DNA of 39,664 bases from Bordetella parapertussis (GCA_945870465.1 CAMBSS010000017.1:1-39664); one strand, 5' to 3'; positions 32,156-39,664 are shown, counted from the first letter of the stretch. Notes: generated by a model not told the origin, from the letters alone. A program made the numbers and translations.

Positions 32156-33472
32156 TCAGCGGGCGGACCATGCGTAGAGATACAGCACGATTACGCACAG
32201 CACGTACATCTGCAACCCGAACAGGCGATTGCGGCGCAAGAGCTCTCCGATCCCGACGTGATAACGCGCATGCACCGAGAGCACCGTGTTCGACGTCGGA
32301 CAGCCCGGCAGCCCTATCGCCCACGGCATCAGTATGGTCATCGCGAGCAGTGTCGGGTCAGGTTTGAGCGTCGCGATCCACGGCCCCACTACCATGCATA
32401 GCATGACCGGATGGAACCCCGCCCACGCAACGAGCACGATGACGCCGACCGTGACGCTCGCTTCAAACGCGCCGAAATGATCGAAAGGCACACGCAGATC
32501 GAGCGCCGCAATGACGCCCGCCATGCCCGCCGACAGCACTCCAGCGCCCATGAACAGGGCGAATTCGCCGGCCATCTCCGGCAAACGCACGTGGACTAAC
32601 CGCACCAGCGCGGCCCCGGTGCGATTCCCTTCGCGCACAAGCAAAGTCAGAACCGTGACTGCGGGTGCTGTCAACGTGATGATCGCCAGCACCGACCACG
32701 CCGGTTTGATTTCGTGGGCGACCAGCACTGCAATCGCCAGCAGGCCGGGCACCAGCAGCGCCTCGAGATGCAGCGGATAGCCGGCGAAATCGGCGGCATA
32801 GCCATGGCGTTTCGACGACAGCGTCAGCCATGTAATGAGGATGCCGCACAGCGCCACCGGCAGGCCCATGCTGACCAGTATGGTCAGGCTCGCCTGCGGC
32901 GCGAAAGTGAACGCCACCGCCATCGAACCGTAAAAAGGCGACCACAATGCGCCGCTGATGAAGGCCTGCGTCAGCCCCGTCGCCTGGTCCATCGACAAAC
33001 GCGTGCGCGCCGACAGCCGGTCGGCGAATATCGCGACCGCCGAGAAATTGATCACCGCGCCGAATAATTGAATGCCGAACAGCGTGCGCAACAACGCGTA
33101 GCGGCCAGTCGAGAGTTTTTCTTCGCGGCCGCCGCTGCGCGTGCTGATCAGTTGCAGGAAAGCGACCGCGATCAGCAGACCGACCAGCGGAATGTTCTGG
33201 GTCAGCGCGCGGCTGACGAAACCGGCATGTCCACGCCACATGCCCCACGCGATGCCGGCGGCGCCGCACACTGCCAACGCAAGCACCAGGCGCTGTTGCG
33301 CGGATTTGATCCGCGGCCACAGCAAAGCGCACGCAATCCAGCCGATGACGCCAGTGATCCAGTCCGGATAAGCGGGCAAAACGTCGCCCACCACCGACAG
33401 CACGGCCACCGCGACCAGCAGCCACGCCGCGATACCAGCGGCGGGCCCGGCAGGCGGTCGTTCAGGCGGCAC
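32156..33472 (-). CDS. Polytopic membrane protein of unknown function, transporter-like
   Basis: A 438-residue protein with roughly 11-12 hydrophobic segments and charged cytoplasmic loops such as STRSGGREEKLS and LTLSSKRHGYA. FISGALWSPFYGSMAVAFTF and WAIGLPGCPTSNTVLSVHAR look like re-entrant, glycine/proline-rich transport loops, as in the ion-transporter (IT) superfamily, but I do not recognise the family. The GTG start at 33472 overlaps the stop of the SDR gene by one base (TAGTG), so the two are translationally coupled and probably act together. Confidence 0.65.
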   Translation of the reverse strand: MPPERPPAGPAAGIAAWLLVAVAVLSVVGDVLPAYPDWITGVIGWIACALLWPRIKSAQQRLVLALAVCGAAGIAWGMWRGHAGFVSRALTQNIPLVGLLIAVAFLQLISTRSGGREEKLSTGRYALLRTLFGIQLFGAVINFSAVAIFADRLSARTRLSMDQATGLTQAFISGALWSPFYGSMAVAFTFAPQASLTILVSMGLPVALCGILITWLTLSSKRHGYAADFAGYPLHLEALLVPGLLAIAVLVAHEIKPAWSVLAIITLTAPAVTVLTLLVREGNRTGAALVRLVHVRLPEMAGEFALFMGAGVLSAGMAGVIAALDLRVPFDHFGAFEASVTVGVIVLVAWAGFHPVMLCMVVGPWIATLKPDPTLLAMTILMPWAIGLPGCPTSNTVLSVHARYHVGIGELLRRNRLFGLQMYVLCVIVLYLYAWSAR

Positions 33473-34245
33473 TACAAGACGCCGGACAAACCACCGTCGA
33501 CATTGATGCAGGTGCCGGTCACATAGCTTGCCGCGTCGGACGCGAGAAACGCGATCACGTTCGCCACTTCCGCGGATTCCCCCATGCGGCCGAGCGGCAC
33601 CGTCTTGCCGGTCTGCTTGTAATGTTCTTCAACGCTCAAGCCGCCTTTCTTGGCGCGCCGCTCCTGCTGCATCGACTTGATTTTGCCGACGGCGACTGCG
33701 TTGACCAGAATATTCAGCGGCGCCAGTTCTTTCGACAGGCCCTTGGTCAGCGCGAGGCCGGCCGCGCGGCTTACCGTGGTCGGGAATTGCGCGGCACCCG
33801 GTTGCTTGGCAGCAACCATGTTGAGATTGATGATGCGCCCGCCGCCCTGCTTTTTCATGTGCGGAACCGCCGCGCGCGCCGTGCGCACCTGCGCCATGAC
33901 CTTGATTTCGATATCGTGCGCGAATTCGGTGTCGAGGACCTTGTCGAACGCCGCCTGCCCGGTGCCGCCCGCGTTATTGACGACGACGTCAATGCGCCCG
34001 AAGCGCTTCACGGTTTCTTCGATGAAGCGCTCCATGTCGCCGGCCTTCGACGCATCCGCCACCACGGTCAACACTTCAGCGCCGAGTTTCCTGCACTCGG
34101 CGGCTTTGGTTTCCATGACGTCGGCGCGCCGCGCGCAAATCGCCACCATCGCGCCCAGTTCGGCGACCCGTGTGGCCGTTGCCCCGCCTATGCCTTCGCT
34201 GCCGCCGGTGATCGCGACGACCTTGCCTTTGAGACTCAACTGCAT
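33472..34245 (-). CDS. SDR-family protein with altered catalytic triad
   Basis: A 257-residue classical SDR scaffold: TGGSEGIG nucleotide loop (13-20), NNAGG (90-94), and the C-terminal SYVTGTCINVDGGLS. At the active site, IINLNMVAA places Met143 where the catalytic Ser sits, and FPTTVSRAAGLALTKGL has Thr156 in place of Tyr and Arg160 in place of Lys. The protein therefore lacks the normal Ser-Tyr-Lys set while keeping the cofactor site. It may be a divergent subgroup with another chemistry or a non-enzymatic role. It is coupled to the downstream membrane protein. Confidence 0.83.
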   Translation of the reverse strand: MQLSLKGKVVAITGGSEGIGGATATRVAELGAMVAICARRADVMETKAAECRKLGAEVLTVVADASKAGDMERFIEETVKRFGRIDVVVNNAGGTGQAAFDKVLDTEFAHDIEIKVMAQVRTARAAVPHMKKQGGGRIINLNMVAAKQPGAAQFPTTVSRAAGLALTKGLSKELAPLNILVNAVAVGKIKSMQQERRAKKGGLSVEEHYKQTGKTVPLGRMGESAEVANVIAFLASDAASYVTGTCINVDGGLSGVL

Positions 34246-34272
34246 ATCAACTCTCCTGGAGAAAATAATTCA

Positions 34273-34436
34273 AACTCATCTCAAAAATACAACACCGACT
34301 AGCAACCGCCGATGTACGCCGATTAACGCCGATACAATTCCAGACCTGTCACCGAATCATGGTCAAATTTCTTGAGCTTATCTGCGTTCATCGGCGCACA
34401 TCGGCGGTTCCAAATTGTTTTTGAGAGCCGCTTCTA
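34273..34436. repeat. Dispersed palindromic element, copy 2
   Basis: Shares its full block order with the element at 26504-26670: CTCATCTCAAAAATACAAC, GCAACCGCCGATGTACGCCG, GATTAACGCCGATACAATTC, then CTTATCTGCGTTCATCGGCG and CATCGGCGGTTCCAAATTG. Left and right ends are imperfect reverse complements (TCTCAAAAA...ACCGCCGATG). It fills the gap between the SDR gene start and the next receptor gene's stop. Confidence 0.8.
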
Positions 34437-34460
34437 TTTAGAACGGTAACGAACTCTGGT

Positions 34461-35420
34461 TCACTCGGCCTGTATGCCCGCCGCCTTGATGAGCTTGCCG
34501 AAACGCGCGATATCGTTTTTGATCAGCGTCGCAAACGCGTCGGGCGTGCCGCCCGCGAGATCGAACCCGAGCGTGGTCAATTTGTCCTTCACTTCCGGCA
34601 GGCCCAACGTGCGCGTGATATCGGCGTGCAGCTTGACGATAATCTCTTTCGGCGTGCCGGCCGGCGCGAGGTAACCGGTCCACGAATCGAAATCGAAGCC
34701 CGCTACGCCAGCCTCTGCAACGGTGGGCACGTCGGGCAAGGTCAGCGAACGCTTGGGGCTGCCGATCGCGAGCACGCGCAACCGGCCCGTCTTCATATGC
34801 GGCACCACGTTGGACACACCGGTAAACATCATCGGCACCTGCCCGCCCAGCACGTCGCTGAAAGCCGGGCCCAGGCCTTTGTACGGCACGTGCACGATGT
34901 TGATACCGGATTCGACGCGCAACATCTCCATCGGCAGATGTTGCGCGCTGCCGGTGCCGCCGGACGCGTAATTGAGCTGCCCGGGGCGTGCTTTGGCGAG
35001 CGCGATCAATTCTTTCACTGATTTCACCGGCAGCGAAGGATGTACGACGAGCACCACTGGAATCGTCGCGGCCAAGGTGATTGGCACAAAATCCCGCAGC
35101 GCGTCGTAAGGCAGCTTGAGATAAAGGTGCGGATTGACGGCCAGCGTCGAAATATTGCCCAGATGTATCGTGTAGCCGTCAGGCGGCGCTTTCGCCGCCG
35201 CTTCGGTCCCTATGATGCCGTTGGCGCCAATGCGGTTGTCGATCACCACCTGCTGCCCCCAGCCGTCCCCCATTTTCTGTCCAAGCACGCGCGCCAATGT
35301 ATCGATCGCGCTGCCGGCGGTGAAAGGCGTGATGACCCGCACCGGTTTGACGGGAAAGTTCTGCGCTTGCAGCGTGGCAGCGGCCAGCAGCAGGCCGGCG
35401 CCCATCCATAGTCTCGTCAC
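34461..35420 (-). CDS. Bug/TctC-family periplasmic receptor
   Basis: A 319-residue receptor. GTG 35420 has a GAGGGG site just upstream and yields the signal peptide TRLWMGAGLLLAAATLQAQ. Bug motifs: FPVKPVRVITPFTAGSAIDTL, IDNRIGANGIIG (Ile and Asn where most have RPGAGG), VLVVHPSLPVKSVKELIALA, VHVPYKGLGPAFSD. The longer frame to 35588 is not needed. No partner permease adjoins. The PFTAGSAID loop differs from the other Bug receptors here, suggesting another ligand. Confidence 0.9.
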   Translation of the reverse strand: MTRLWMGAGLLLAAATLQAQNFPVKPVRVITPFTAGSAIDTLARVLGQKMGDGWGQQVVIDNRIGANGIIGTEAAAKAPPDGYTIHLGNISTLAVNPHLYLKLPYDALRDFVPITLAATIPVVLVVHPSLPVKSVKELIALAKARPGQLNYASGGTGSAQHLPMEMLRVESGINIVHVPYKGLGPAFSDVLGGQVPMMFTGVSNVVPHMKTGRLRVLAIGSPKRSLTLPDVPTVAEAGVAGFDFDSWTGYLAPAGTPKEIIVKLHADITRTLGLPEVKDKLTTLGFDLAGGTPDAFATLIKNDIARFGKLIKAAGIQAE

Positions 35421-35582
35421 GTGAACCCCTCGCGATTTGTGTCCCGGCGAGCATGATAACGCCAACCGCTCGCAACCGACAGCCCGCGGCGAAGCGGTCC
35501 GACAAACCGCCCGGAATCGAATAGCAATGCACGCACGCGCCGCAGCGGATAAAATTGCCGTATTGCACACCAGGATCGGAAC

Positions 35583-35825
35583 ATGCAAAAACTATTCGAT
35601 GAAGCAACGCACTCGGCGCTGCAGCAACTGATGGACGAAACCATAGAAGCGCTGCAGCTGGCGAAAGTCAGCCCCGATGTCGATGACCTCGGCGCCACGT
35701 TTGCCGTCGCCCTGCTGAAGCTCGGGCTGGCCACCAGCTTCGCCGAGCAGAAATACCCCGGCTTCGCGAAAGACGTCGAGGAAAAACGCCAGCGCGTGCT
35801 GTCAGCGTTGATGCCCAGGCACTAG
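35583..35825 (+). CDS. Small hypothetical protein
   Basis: An 80-residue frame, MQKLFDEATHSALQQLMDET followed by helices (IEALQLAKVSPDVDDLGATF, VALLKLGLATSFAEQ) and a basic end. No signal peptide and no recognised family. Composition and length suggest a genuine small helical cytoplasmic protein. Two heptamer units (GAGGCGT GAGGCGC) follow its stop. It precedes a Bug receptor gene on the same strand. Confidence 0.6.
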   Translation: MQKLFDEATHSALQQLMDETIEALQLAKVSPDVDDLGATFAVALLKLGLATSFAEQKYPGFAKDVEEKRQRVLSALMPRH

Positions 35826-35888
35826 CGTGCCGGAGAGGCGTGAGGCGCGAAATCCCTGAATCGCAAAATCGCTTTCCCTTGGCATCAT

Positions 35889-35895
35889 GGAGGAG
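35889..35895 (+). promoter_or_regulatory. Ribosome binding site favouring the TTG start at 35902
   Basis: GGAGGAG lies 6 nt before TTG 35902. The upstream ATG at 35887 overlaps this sequence and has no site of its own, so TTG is the better start for the receptor gene. Confidence 0.5.
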
Positions 35896-35901
35896 ATCTC
35901 G

Positions 35902-36861
35902 TTGAAAAATGCACTGATCGCATTGTTATGCGCAGGACTCGCAACGCTTGCCCACGCGCAAGGCTATCCAAGCAAACCCGTGCGCATCGTTGCGCCTTTC
36001 GGCGCCGGCAGCACCATAGACATTATCGGCCGCCTGATCGCGCCCAAACTCACCGATGCGCTCGGCCAGCCGGTGATCGTCGAGAACCGTCCCGGCGCGG
36101 GCGGCATGATAGGCATGGACGCTGTCGCGAAATCCGCACCCGACGGGCACACGCTGATCATAGGTGCGCTGGGCCCGCTGGCGATGAATCCCGCGCTCTA
36201 TCCGAAAACGCCGTTCGATCCAGTGAAGGACTTCGCGGCGGTCTGCCTGCTCGCCACCGGCCCCGTCGTCATCGCGGTGCATCCGTCGATTCCGGCGCAA
36301 ACGGTGAAGGATCTGATCGACCTTGCGAAAAAACGGCCGGGGCAACTCAACTTCGGCTCGCCGGGTGTGGGCAGCAGCCCGCACCTGACCGGTGAACTTT
36401 TTAAACTGATCACCAAGACCGACATCGTGCACGTGCCATACAAAGGCAACGCCGAAGCCATCACGGATCTCATCGGCGGGCAATTGAGCATCGTATTCAC
36501 CGGCGTGCCGCCGGTAGTGCCGCTGGCCAAGGCGGGCAAAGTGCGCCTGCTGGCGACGACCGGCAAACAGCGCATGCCCAACCTGCCCGAGGTGCCGACC
36601 ATACGCGAAGCCGGCATCGAAGGCGCCGACGTGCTGATTTGGTACGGCGTCGTTGCGCCGGCCGCAACACCCAAAGACGTGGTGGCGCGACTCAATCGCG
36701 AAATCGTGAAAATCATGAACACCCCGGACGTGCGCGAAAAATTTTCCCAGCAAGGTGTTGATCCCGCCTCCAGCACGCCGGACGAGTTCGCGCAGATGAT
36801 CCGCGACGAAGTCACGCGCTGGGGCAAAGTCATACGCAGCGCCGGTATCAAGCTTGAATAG
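35902..36861 (+). CDS. Bug/TctC-family periplasmic receptor
   Basis: A 319-residue receptor starting at TTG 35902 (ATG 35887 would add five residues). The signal peptide is KNALIALLCAGLATLAHAQ. Motifs: YPSKPVRIVAPFGAGSTIDI, VENRPGAGGMIG, VVIAVHPSIPAQTVKDLIDLA and VHVPYKGNAEAITDLIGG. It shares the PFGAG-type loop with the receptor at 21651-22622. No transporter subunits are adjacent. The cysteine desulfurase gene follows 73 nt downstream across a heptamer repeat. Confidence 0.9.
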   Translation: MKNALIALLCAGLATLAHAQGYPSKPVRIVAPFGAGSTIDIIGRLIAPKLTDALGQPVIVENRPGAGGMIGMDAVAKSAPDGHTLIIGALGPLAMNPALYPKTPFDPVKDFAAVCLLATGPVVIAVHPSIPAQTVKDLIDLAKKRPGQLNFGSPGVGSSPHLTGELFKLITKTDIVHVPYKGNAEAITDLIGGQLSIVFTGVPPVVPLAKAGKVRLLATTGKQRMPNLPEVPTIREAGIEGADVLIWYGVVAPAATPKDVVARLNREIVKIMNTPDVREKFSQQGVDPASSTPDEFAQMIRDEVTRWGKVIRSAGIKLE

Positions 36862-36895
36862 CGTCAGGCGCAAGGGGTAAGGCACCAGACTTGAT

Positions 36896-36930
36896 CCTCT
36901 CTCCTCTCTCCTCCCTCCTCTCTCCTCTCT
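36896..36930. repeat. Five tandem heptamers CCTCTCT before a start codon
   Basis: Five 7-bp units (CCTCTCT, CCTCTCT, CCTCCCT, CCTCTCT, CCTCTCT) occupy 35 bp, followed by CTCC and the ATG of the cysteine desulfurase gene. One unit differs by a single base. No ribosome binding site is visible in the repeat, so the repeat forms the immediate 5' flank of that gene. Confidence 0.9.
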
Positions 36931-36934
36931 CTCC

Positions 36935-38104
36935 ATGAAACTTCCCATCTACCTCGACAACTCCGCAACCACGCCGGTCGACCCGCGCGTGGTCGAAAAA
37001 ATGCTGCCGTGGCTGACCAATCAGTTCGGCAATCCCGCCAGCAGCTCACATGCGCTGGGCCATGCGGCGCGCGCGGCAGTGGAAAAGGCGCGTGACCAGG
37101 TCGCGGCGCTAATCAATGCGGATGCGGGCGAAATCGTATGGACGTCTGGCGCCACCGAATCGAACAATCTCGCGATCAAGGGCGCAGCACTCGCGTACCA
37201 GGGCAAGGGCAAACATCTGATCACGGTGCAAACCGAGCATAAAGCGGTGCTCGACACCATGCTGGAACTCGAGCGCCAGGGCTTTGCCGTGACTTTTCTG
37301 GCGCCCGAACGTAATGGCCTCGTTAATCTCGACAAATTCAGGGCCGCCATGCGCGCGGACACGATTCTCGCTTCGGTCATGCTGGTGAACAACGAAATCG
37401 GCGTGATCCAGGACGTCACCGCTCTGGGCGCCATCTGCCGCGAGCGCGATGTGCTGTTTCATGTCGATGCCGCGCAGGCGACCGGCAAAGTTGCGATCGA
37501 CCTCAAGCAGCAGAAAATCGATTTGATGTCGCTGACCGCGCACAAGACCTACGGACCGAAAGGCATCGGCGCCCTCTACGTGTCGCGCGACCGGCGCGTG
37601 CGCATCGAACCGCAAATGCACGGCGGCGGCCACGAACGCGGCATGCGCTCGGGCACGCTCGCCACCCACCAGATCGTCGGTCTCGGCGAATGTCTGCAAA
37701 TCGCGGGCGCGGAAATGACGACCGAACTGCCGCGCATACGCGCACTGCGCGACAAGCTGTACCAGGGATTGGCGGCGCTCGTCGAGGTGCAGGTCAACGG
37801 CGACATGCAAAGCCGCATCGTCAACAATCTCAACATCAGCCTCAAGCTGCCGAACTGCGATCAGATGATAGCTTCTCTCACCGACATCGCCGTCTCGTCG
37901 ACTTCTGCGTGCTCATCGGGCGGCGACAGCGTTTCGCACGTGCTGCAGGCGCTCGGCAATGACACGCAGCTTGCCGGCAACTCGATCCGCATCACTGTCG
38001 GGCGCTTCAATACCGGGGAGGAAATCGATTTCGCGCTCGATTATCTCAAGCGCAAAATCGCGGAGTGCCGCGCCGCCATAAAAGGCCAACTCGCGTCAGC
38101 GTAG
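36935..38104 (+). CDS. iscS: Cysteine desulfurase, IscS/NifS family
   Basis: A 389-residue PLP enzyme. Landmarks: [12 protein letters not shown] (6-17), [14 protein letters not shown] (33-46), [10 protein letters not shown] (71-80), TEHKAVL with the conserved His, VDAAQATGK, the PLP-lysine 204 in [24 protein letters not shown] (229-241), and catalytic Cys326 in [17 protein letters not shown]. It releases sulfur from cysteine for Fe-S clusters, tRNA thiolation or other sulfur needs. No iscR, iscU, hscA or suf genes are adjacent, so it may be a secondary desulfurase. ATG 36935 is directly preceded by the heptamer repeat with no visible ribosome binding site. Confidence 0.9.
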   Translation: MKLPIYLDNSATTPVDPRVVEKMLPWLTNQFGNPASSSHALGHAARAAVEKARDQVAALINADAGEIVWTSGATESNNLAIKGAALAYQGKGKHLITVQTEHKAVLDTMLELERQGFAVTFLAPERNGLVNLDKFRAAMRADTILASVMLVNNEIGVIQDVTALGAICRERDVLFHVDAAQATGKVAIDLKQQKIDLMSLTAHKTYGPKGIGALYVSRDRRVRIEPQMHGGGHERGMRSGTLATHQIVGLGECLQIAGAEMTTELPRIRALRDKLYQGLAALVEVQVNGDMQSRIVNNLNISLKLPNCDQMIASLTDIAVSSTSACSSGGDSVSHVLQALGNDTQLAGNSIRITVGRFNTGEEIDFALDYLKRKIAECRAAIKGQLASA

Positions 38105-38123
38105 CCGCAGAGCGATTTAACTC

Positions 38124-38137
38124 CGCCTCACGCCTCA
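38124..38137. repeat. Two heptamers CGCCTCA
   Basis: CGCCTCA occurs twice in tandem between the cysteine desulfurase stop and the dsbC stop. The reverse complement of this unit (TGAGGCG) appears in the pair at 35835-35848. Short, but the same 7-bp period recurs in other gaps. Confidence 0.6.
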
Positions 38138-38140
38138 CCG

Positions 38141-38163
38141 CCGCTGACCAGCGGTATTATTTT
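38141..38163. terminator. Candidate terminator between convergent genes
   Basis: CCGCTG-AC-CAGCGG (38141-38154) forms a 6-bp stem (or 5-bp stem with a 4-nt loop), followed by TATTATTTT on the plus strand. It lies between the convergent cysteine desulfurase and dsbC genes. The stem is short and the T run is interrupted, so the call is tentative. Confidence 0.35.
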
Positions 38164-38864
38164 GGCGTATCTTTAAGAAAACGCTCGATATCGTTCGCCC
38201 CGACGTACTGCCTGATTATTCCGCCGTCGGCAAAGACCAGCGTGGGCGTCGTGTCGATATTGAGCTTGGTAGCGACCGCGTCGACCTGCTCGATCGGGTT
38301 TGCGCAATCCGTCCGGCCTGAGGGCCGCAACGCCCGCAACATCCAGTCTTCCCATGCCTTGCCCTTGTCGCTCGAACACCAGATCGATTTCGCGATGCCG
38401 GTTGAACCTGGAAACTTGGCTTCGATCGGATACGGATAGATGTAGATCGTCACGTTGTTGATACGCTCGAGTTCGACTTCGAGCTTCTTGCAATACGGAC
38501 ATTGCGGATCCGAAAACACGCGCAGCACGCGTTTGCCGTCGCCCTTGACGCGCTTGATCGCCTGACTGAGCGGCGGCAACTGCGCGACGTTAAGCGCCGT
38601 CAGTTTGCGGATGCGCTGCTCGGTGATATTGGAGTCGGTCTTGGTATCGATCAACACGCCGTAAATGATGAAGCTGACCTTCTCGTCGGTGTAATGCAGG
38701 TTCTTGTCGACGTATACCTCGTAAAGACCGCCATACGGTGTCCTGGTCACGCTCTGCACCTTGTTGCCGAGCTTGGCTTCGACGAGCTTTCTGACGCTCG
38801 CCTCATCGGCCAGCGCCGCACCGCACGCCAGCAACGCCGCCAACAACACGAATTTTCTTAACAT
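38157..38864 (-). CDS. dsbC: Thiol:disulfide interchange protein DsbC
   Basis: A 235-residue periplasmic disulfide isomerase. The signal peptide is MLRKFVLLAALLACGAALA. The N-terminal dimerisation domain (about 20-80) is followed by a linker and a thioredoxin fold with the active site FSDPQCPYCKKLE (CPYC at 122-125) and the cis-proline loop TTPTLVFADG. The extra cysteines in SIWCSSDKGKAW and GRTDCANPI are also typical of DsbC. ATG 38864 (second of two adjacent ATGs) has GGAG at a suitable 5-nt spacing. It shuffles wrong disulfides in secreted proteins and is kept reduced by DsbD. Confidence 0.93.
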   Translation of the reverse strand: MLRKFVLLAALLACGAALADEASVRKLVEAKLGNKVQSVTRTPYGGLYEVYVDKNLHYTDEKVSFIIYGVLIDTKTDSNITEQRIRKLTALNVAQLPPLSQAIKRVKGDGKRVLRVFSDPQCPYCKKLEVELERINNVTIYIYPYPIEAKFPGSTGIAKSIWCSSDKGKAWEDWMLRALRPSGRTDCANPIEQVDAVATKLNIDTTPTLVFADGGIIRQYVGANDIERFLKDTPK

Positions 38865-38963
38865 CATCGCTCCACGCACTGACAGTAGCCGCAGATTGTA
38901 AGACATTCCCCGCACCCGGCGCACGCCGCTCATCGTGCGGCTTTGACCGCAGGTCGGCCCCAT

Positions 38964-38998
38964 TGAGCTGATGCATCAAAACTTGTATGATAACCAGA
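38964..38998 (+). promoter_or_regulatory. Candidate promoter/operator of the GntR-family gene
   Basis: TTGAGC (38964-38969) and TATGAT (38986-38991) are spaced 16 bp. The second box overlaps TTGTATGATAA, an imperfect palindrome of the kind FadR-family regulators bind near their own promoters. If this is the promoter, translation would start downstream of ATG 38987. Speculative. Confidence 0.25.
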
Positions 38999-39664
38999 CG
39001 AATTGTCCCCGCAGGCCCGCAATTGACGCATTCCCGGCTCAAAGTTTCCAACCTGACCGACCAGATCAGCGCGGCCATCACGTCGCGCATTGCGGCAAAC
39101 CGCCTCACGCCGGGCAGCCGCCTGCCGACGGAACAGGATTTGTGCGCAGAGTTCGGCGTCAGCCGCACCGTCGTACGCGAAGCGATTTCGCGCCTTAAAT
39201 CCGAAGGGCTCATAGTCACCCGCCAGGGCGCCGGGGCCTTTGTCGCCCACAACAAGCTGGGCATCCCCTTTCGCATCGCCCCCGACAGCGTCGACTCGTT
39301 CAAGTCCACGGTTGAAGTCCTGGAGCTGCGGCTCGCCGTCGAATCTGAAGCTGCGGCGCTGGCTGCCGAGCGTGCCACCCGCGCGCACCTGCACGCGATC
39401 AGCGCCGCTCTCGACGCCGTGCGCAGGGCATTTGAGCGCGGCGATGACGGCGTCGACGAAGATCTCGCGTTCCATCGCGCCATCGCGCGGGCCGCGGGCA
39501 ACGGCAGGTATCTCGATCTCGCGGAGTTTCTCGAACGCTACGTGCGCAGGCAGATCCAGATTACCGGCGGCAAGATTGCGCGCGCCAGCCGCATTGCCCA
39601 GACCCAGCGCGAGCATGAAAAAATCTACCAGGCAATCGCGTCCCACGAGCCAGACGCGGCGCGC
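38987..39664 (+). CDS. GntR/FadR-family transcriptional regulator, C-terminus cut off
   Basis: A frame open from ATG 38987 to the window edge, 226 codons. An N-terminal winged helix-turn-helix is clear: LTDQISAAITSRIAANRLTP, GSRLPTEQDLCAEFGVSRTV then VREAISRLKSEGLIVTRQGA and GAFVA. The FCD-type ligand domain follows (VLELRLAVESEAAALAAERA, and DEDLAFHRAIARAAGNGRYL, with the metal-binding Asp and His positions), so the FadR subfamily. Such regulators often control neighbouring catabolic and transport genes, for instance sugar acid or dicarboxylate use. A TTG at 39023 is another possible start. The target operon is probably beyond the right edge. Confidence 0.85.
   Translation, partial: MITRRIVPAGPQLTHSRLKVSNLTDQISAAITSRIAANRLTPGSRLPTEQDLCAEFGVSRTVVREAISRLKSEGLIVTRQGAGAFVAHNKLGIPFRIAPDSVDSFKSTVEVLELRLAVESEAAALAAERATRAHLHAISAALDAVRRAFERGDDGVDEDLAFHRAIARAAGNGRYLDLAEFLERYVRRQIQITGGKIARASRIAQTQREHEKIYQAIASHEPDAAR

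Noticed and set aside
1..39664. tRNA, rRNA, riboswitch, insertion sequence and prophage genes
   Set aside because: None was seen; no transposase, integrase or structured RNA motif could be supported by reading alone.

Overview
The window looks like chromosomal DNA of a GC-rich betaproteobacterium, most likely Burkholderiales or a near relative. The main reason is the six Bug/TctC-type periplasmic receptors, an expansion typical of Bordetella, Cupriavidus and relatives. No rRNA, tRNA, prophage, transposase or CRISPR array was seen. Coding density is high and translational coupling is common (ATGA, TGATG and TAGTG junctions). Both ends cut a gene: a DadA-like oxidase on the left and a GntR-family regulator on the right.

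Layout. 1-3.3 kb: 3' end of a D-amino-acid dehydrogenase, then a fused double permease and ATPase of an ABC importer. 3.3-3.85 kb: a small toxin-antitoxin module with a damaged toxin. 3.8-9.8 kb (minus strand): five head-to-tail paralogous genes for exported proteins with a class I SAM-methyltransferase fold, followed by a translationally coupled APC amino-acid permease. 10.0-11.6 kb: a membrane-anchored spermidine-synthase-like protein on the plus strand. 11.6-14.7 kb (minus): a 34-codon remnant of a Kup potassium transporter, a sixth methyltransferase paralog, a lipoprotein metallo-beta-lactamase-fold hydrolase, a lipoprotein methyltransferase and a small secreted protein. This clustering of extracytoplasmic Rossmann-fold methyltransferase-like proteins is the most unusual content here.

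14.7-23 kb: a DenD-like dehydrogenase, a DsbA-fold isomerase, a GNAT acetyltransferase, a wrecked CHASE/PAS sensor gene, a complete TctCBA transporter behind a fumarylacetoacetate-hydrolase-family enzyme, and another Bug receptor. 23-26.5 kb: two homologous Tat-exported aldo/keto reductases flanking an ADP/ATP-translocase-like carrier. 26.5-39.7 kb: a lipoprotein, a YbdL-like aminotransferase, a secreted HExxHxxGxxD protein, two tandem Bug receptors, a SET-domain protein, an unfamiliar membrane protein coupled to an SDR lacking its catalytic triad, two more Bug receptors, a stand-alone cysteine desulfurase, DsbC and the GntR regulator.

Intergenic DNA carries several repeat families: a palindromic element of about 163 bp in two good copies and one decayed copy, pyrimidine-rich 7-bp tandem repeats at several sites, and a REP-like inverted repeat. 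Gene decay (kup, toxin, CHASE sensor) suggests recent rearrangement. All identifications come from reading motifs by eye; no database search was run.
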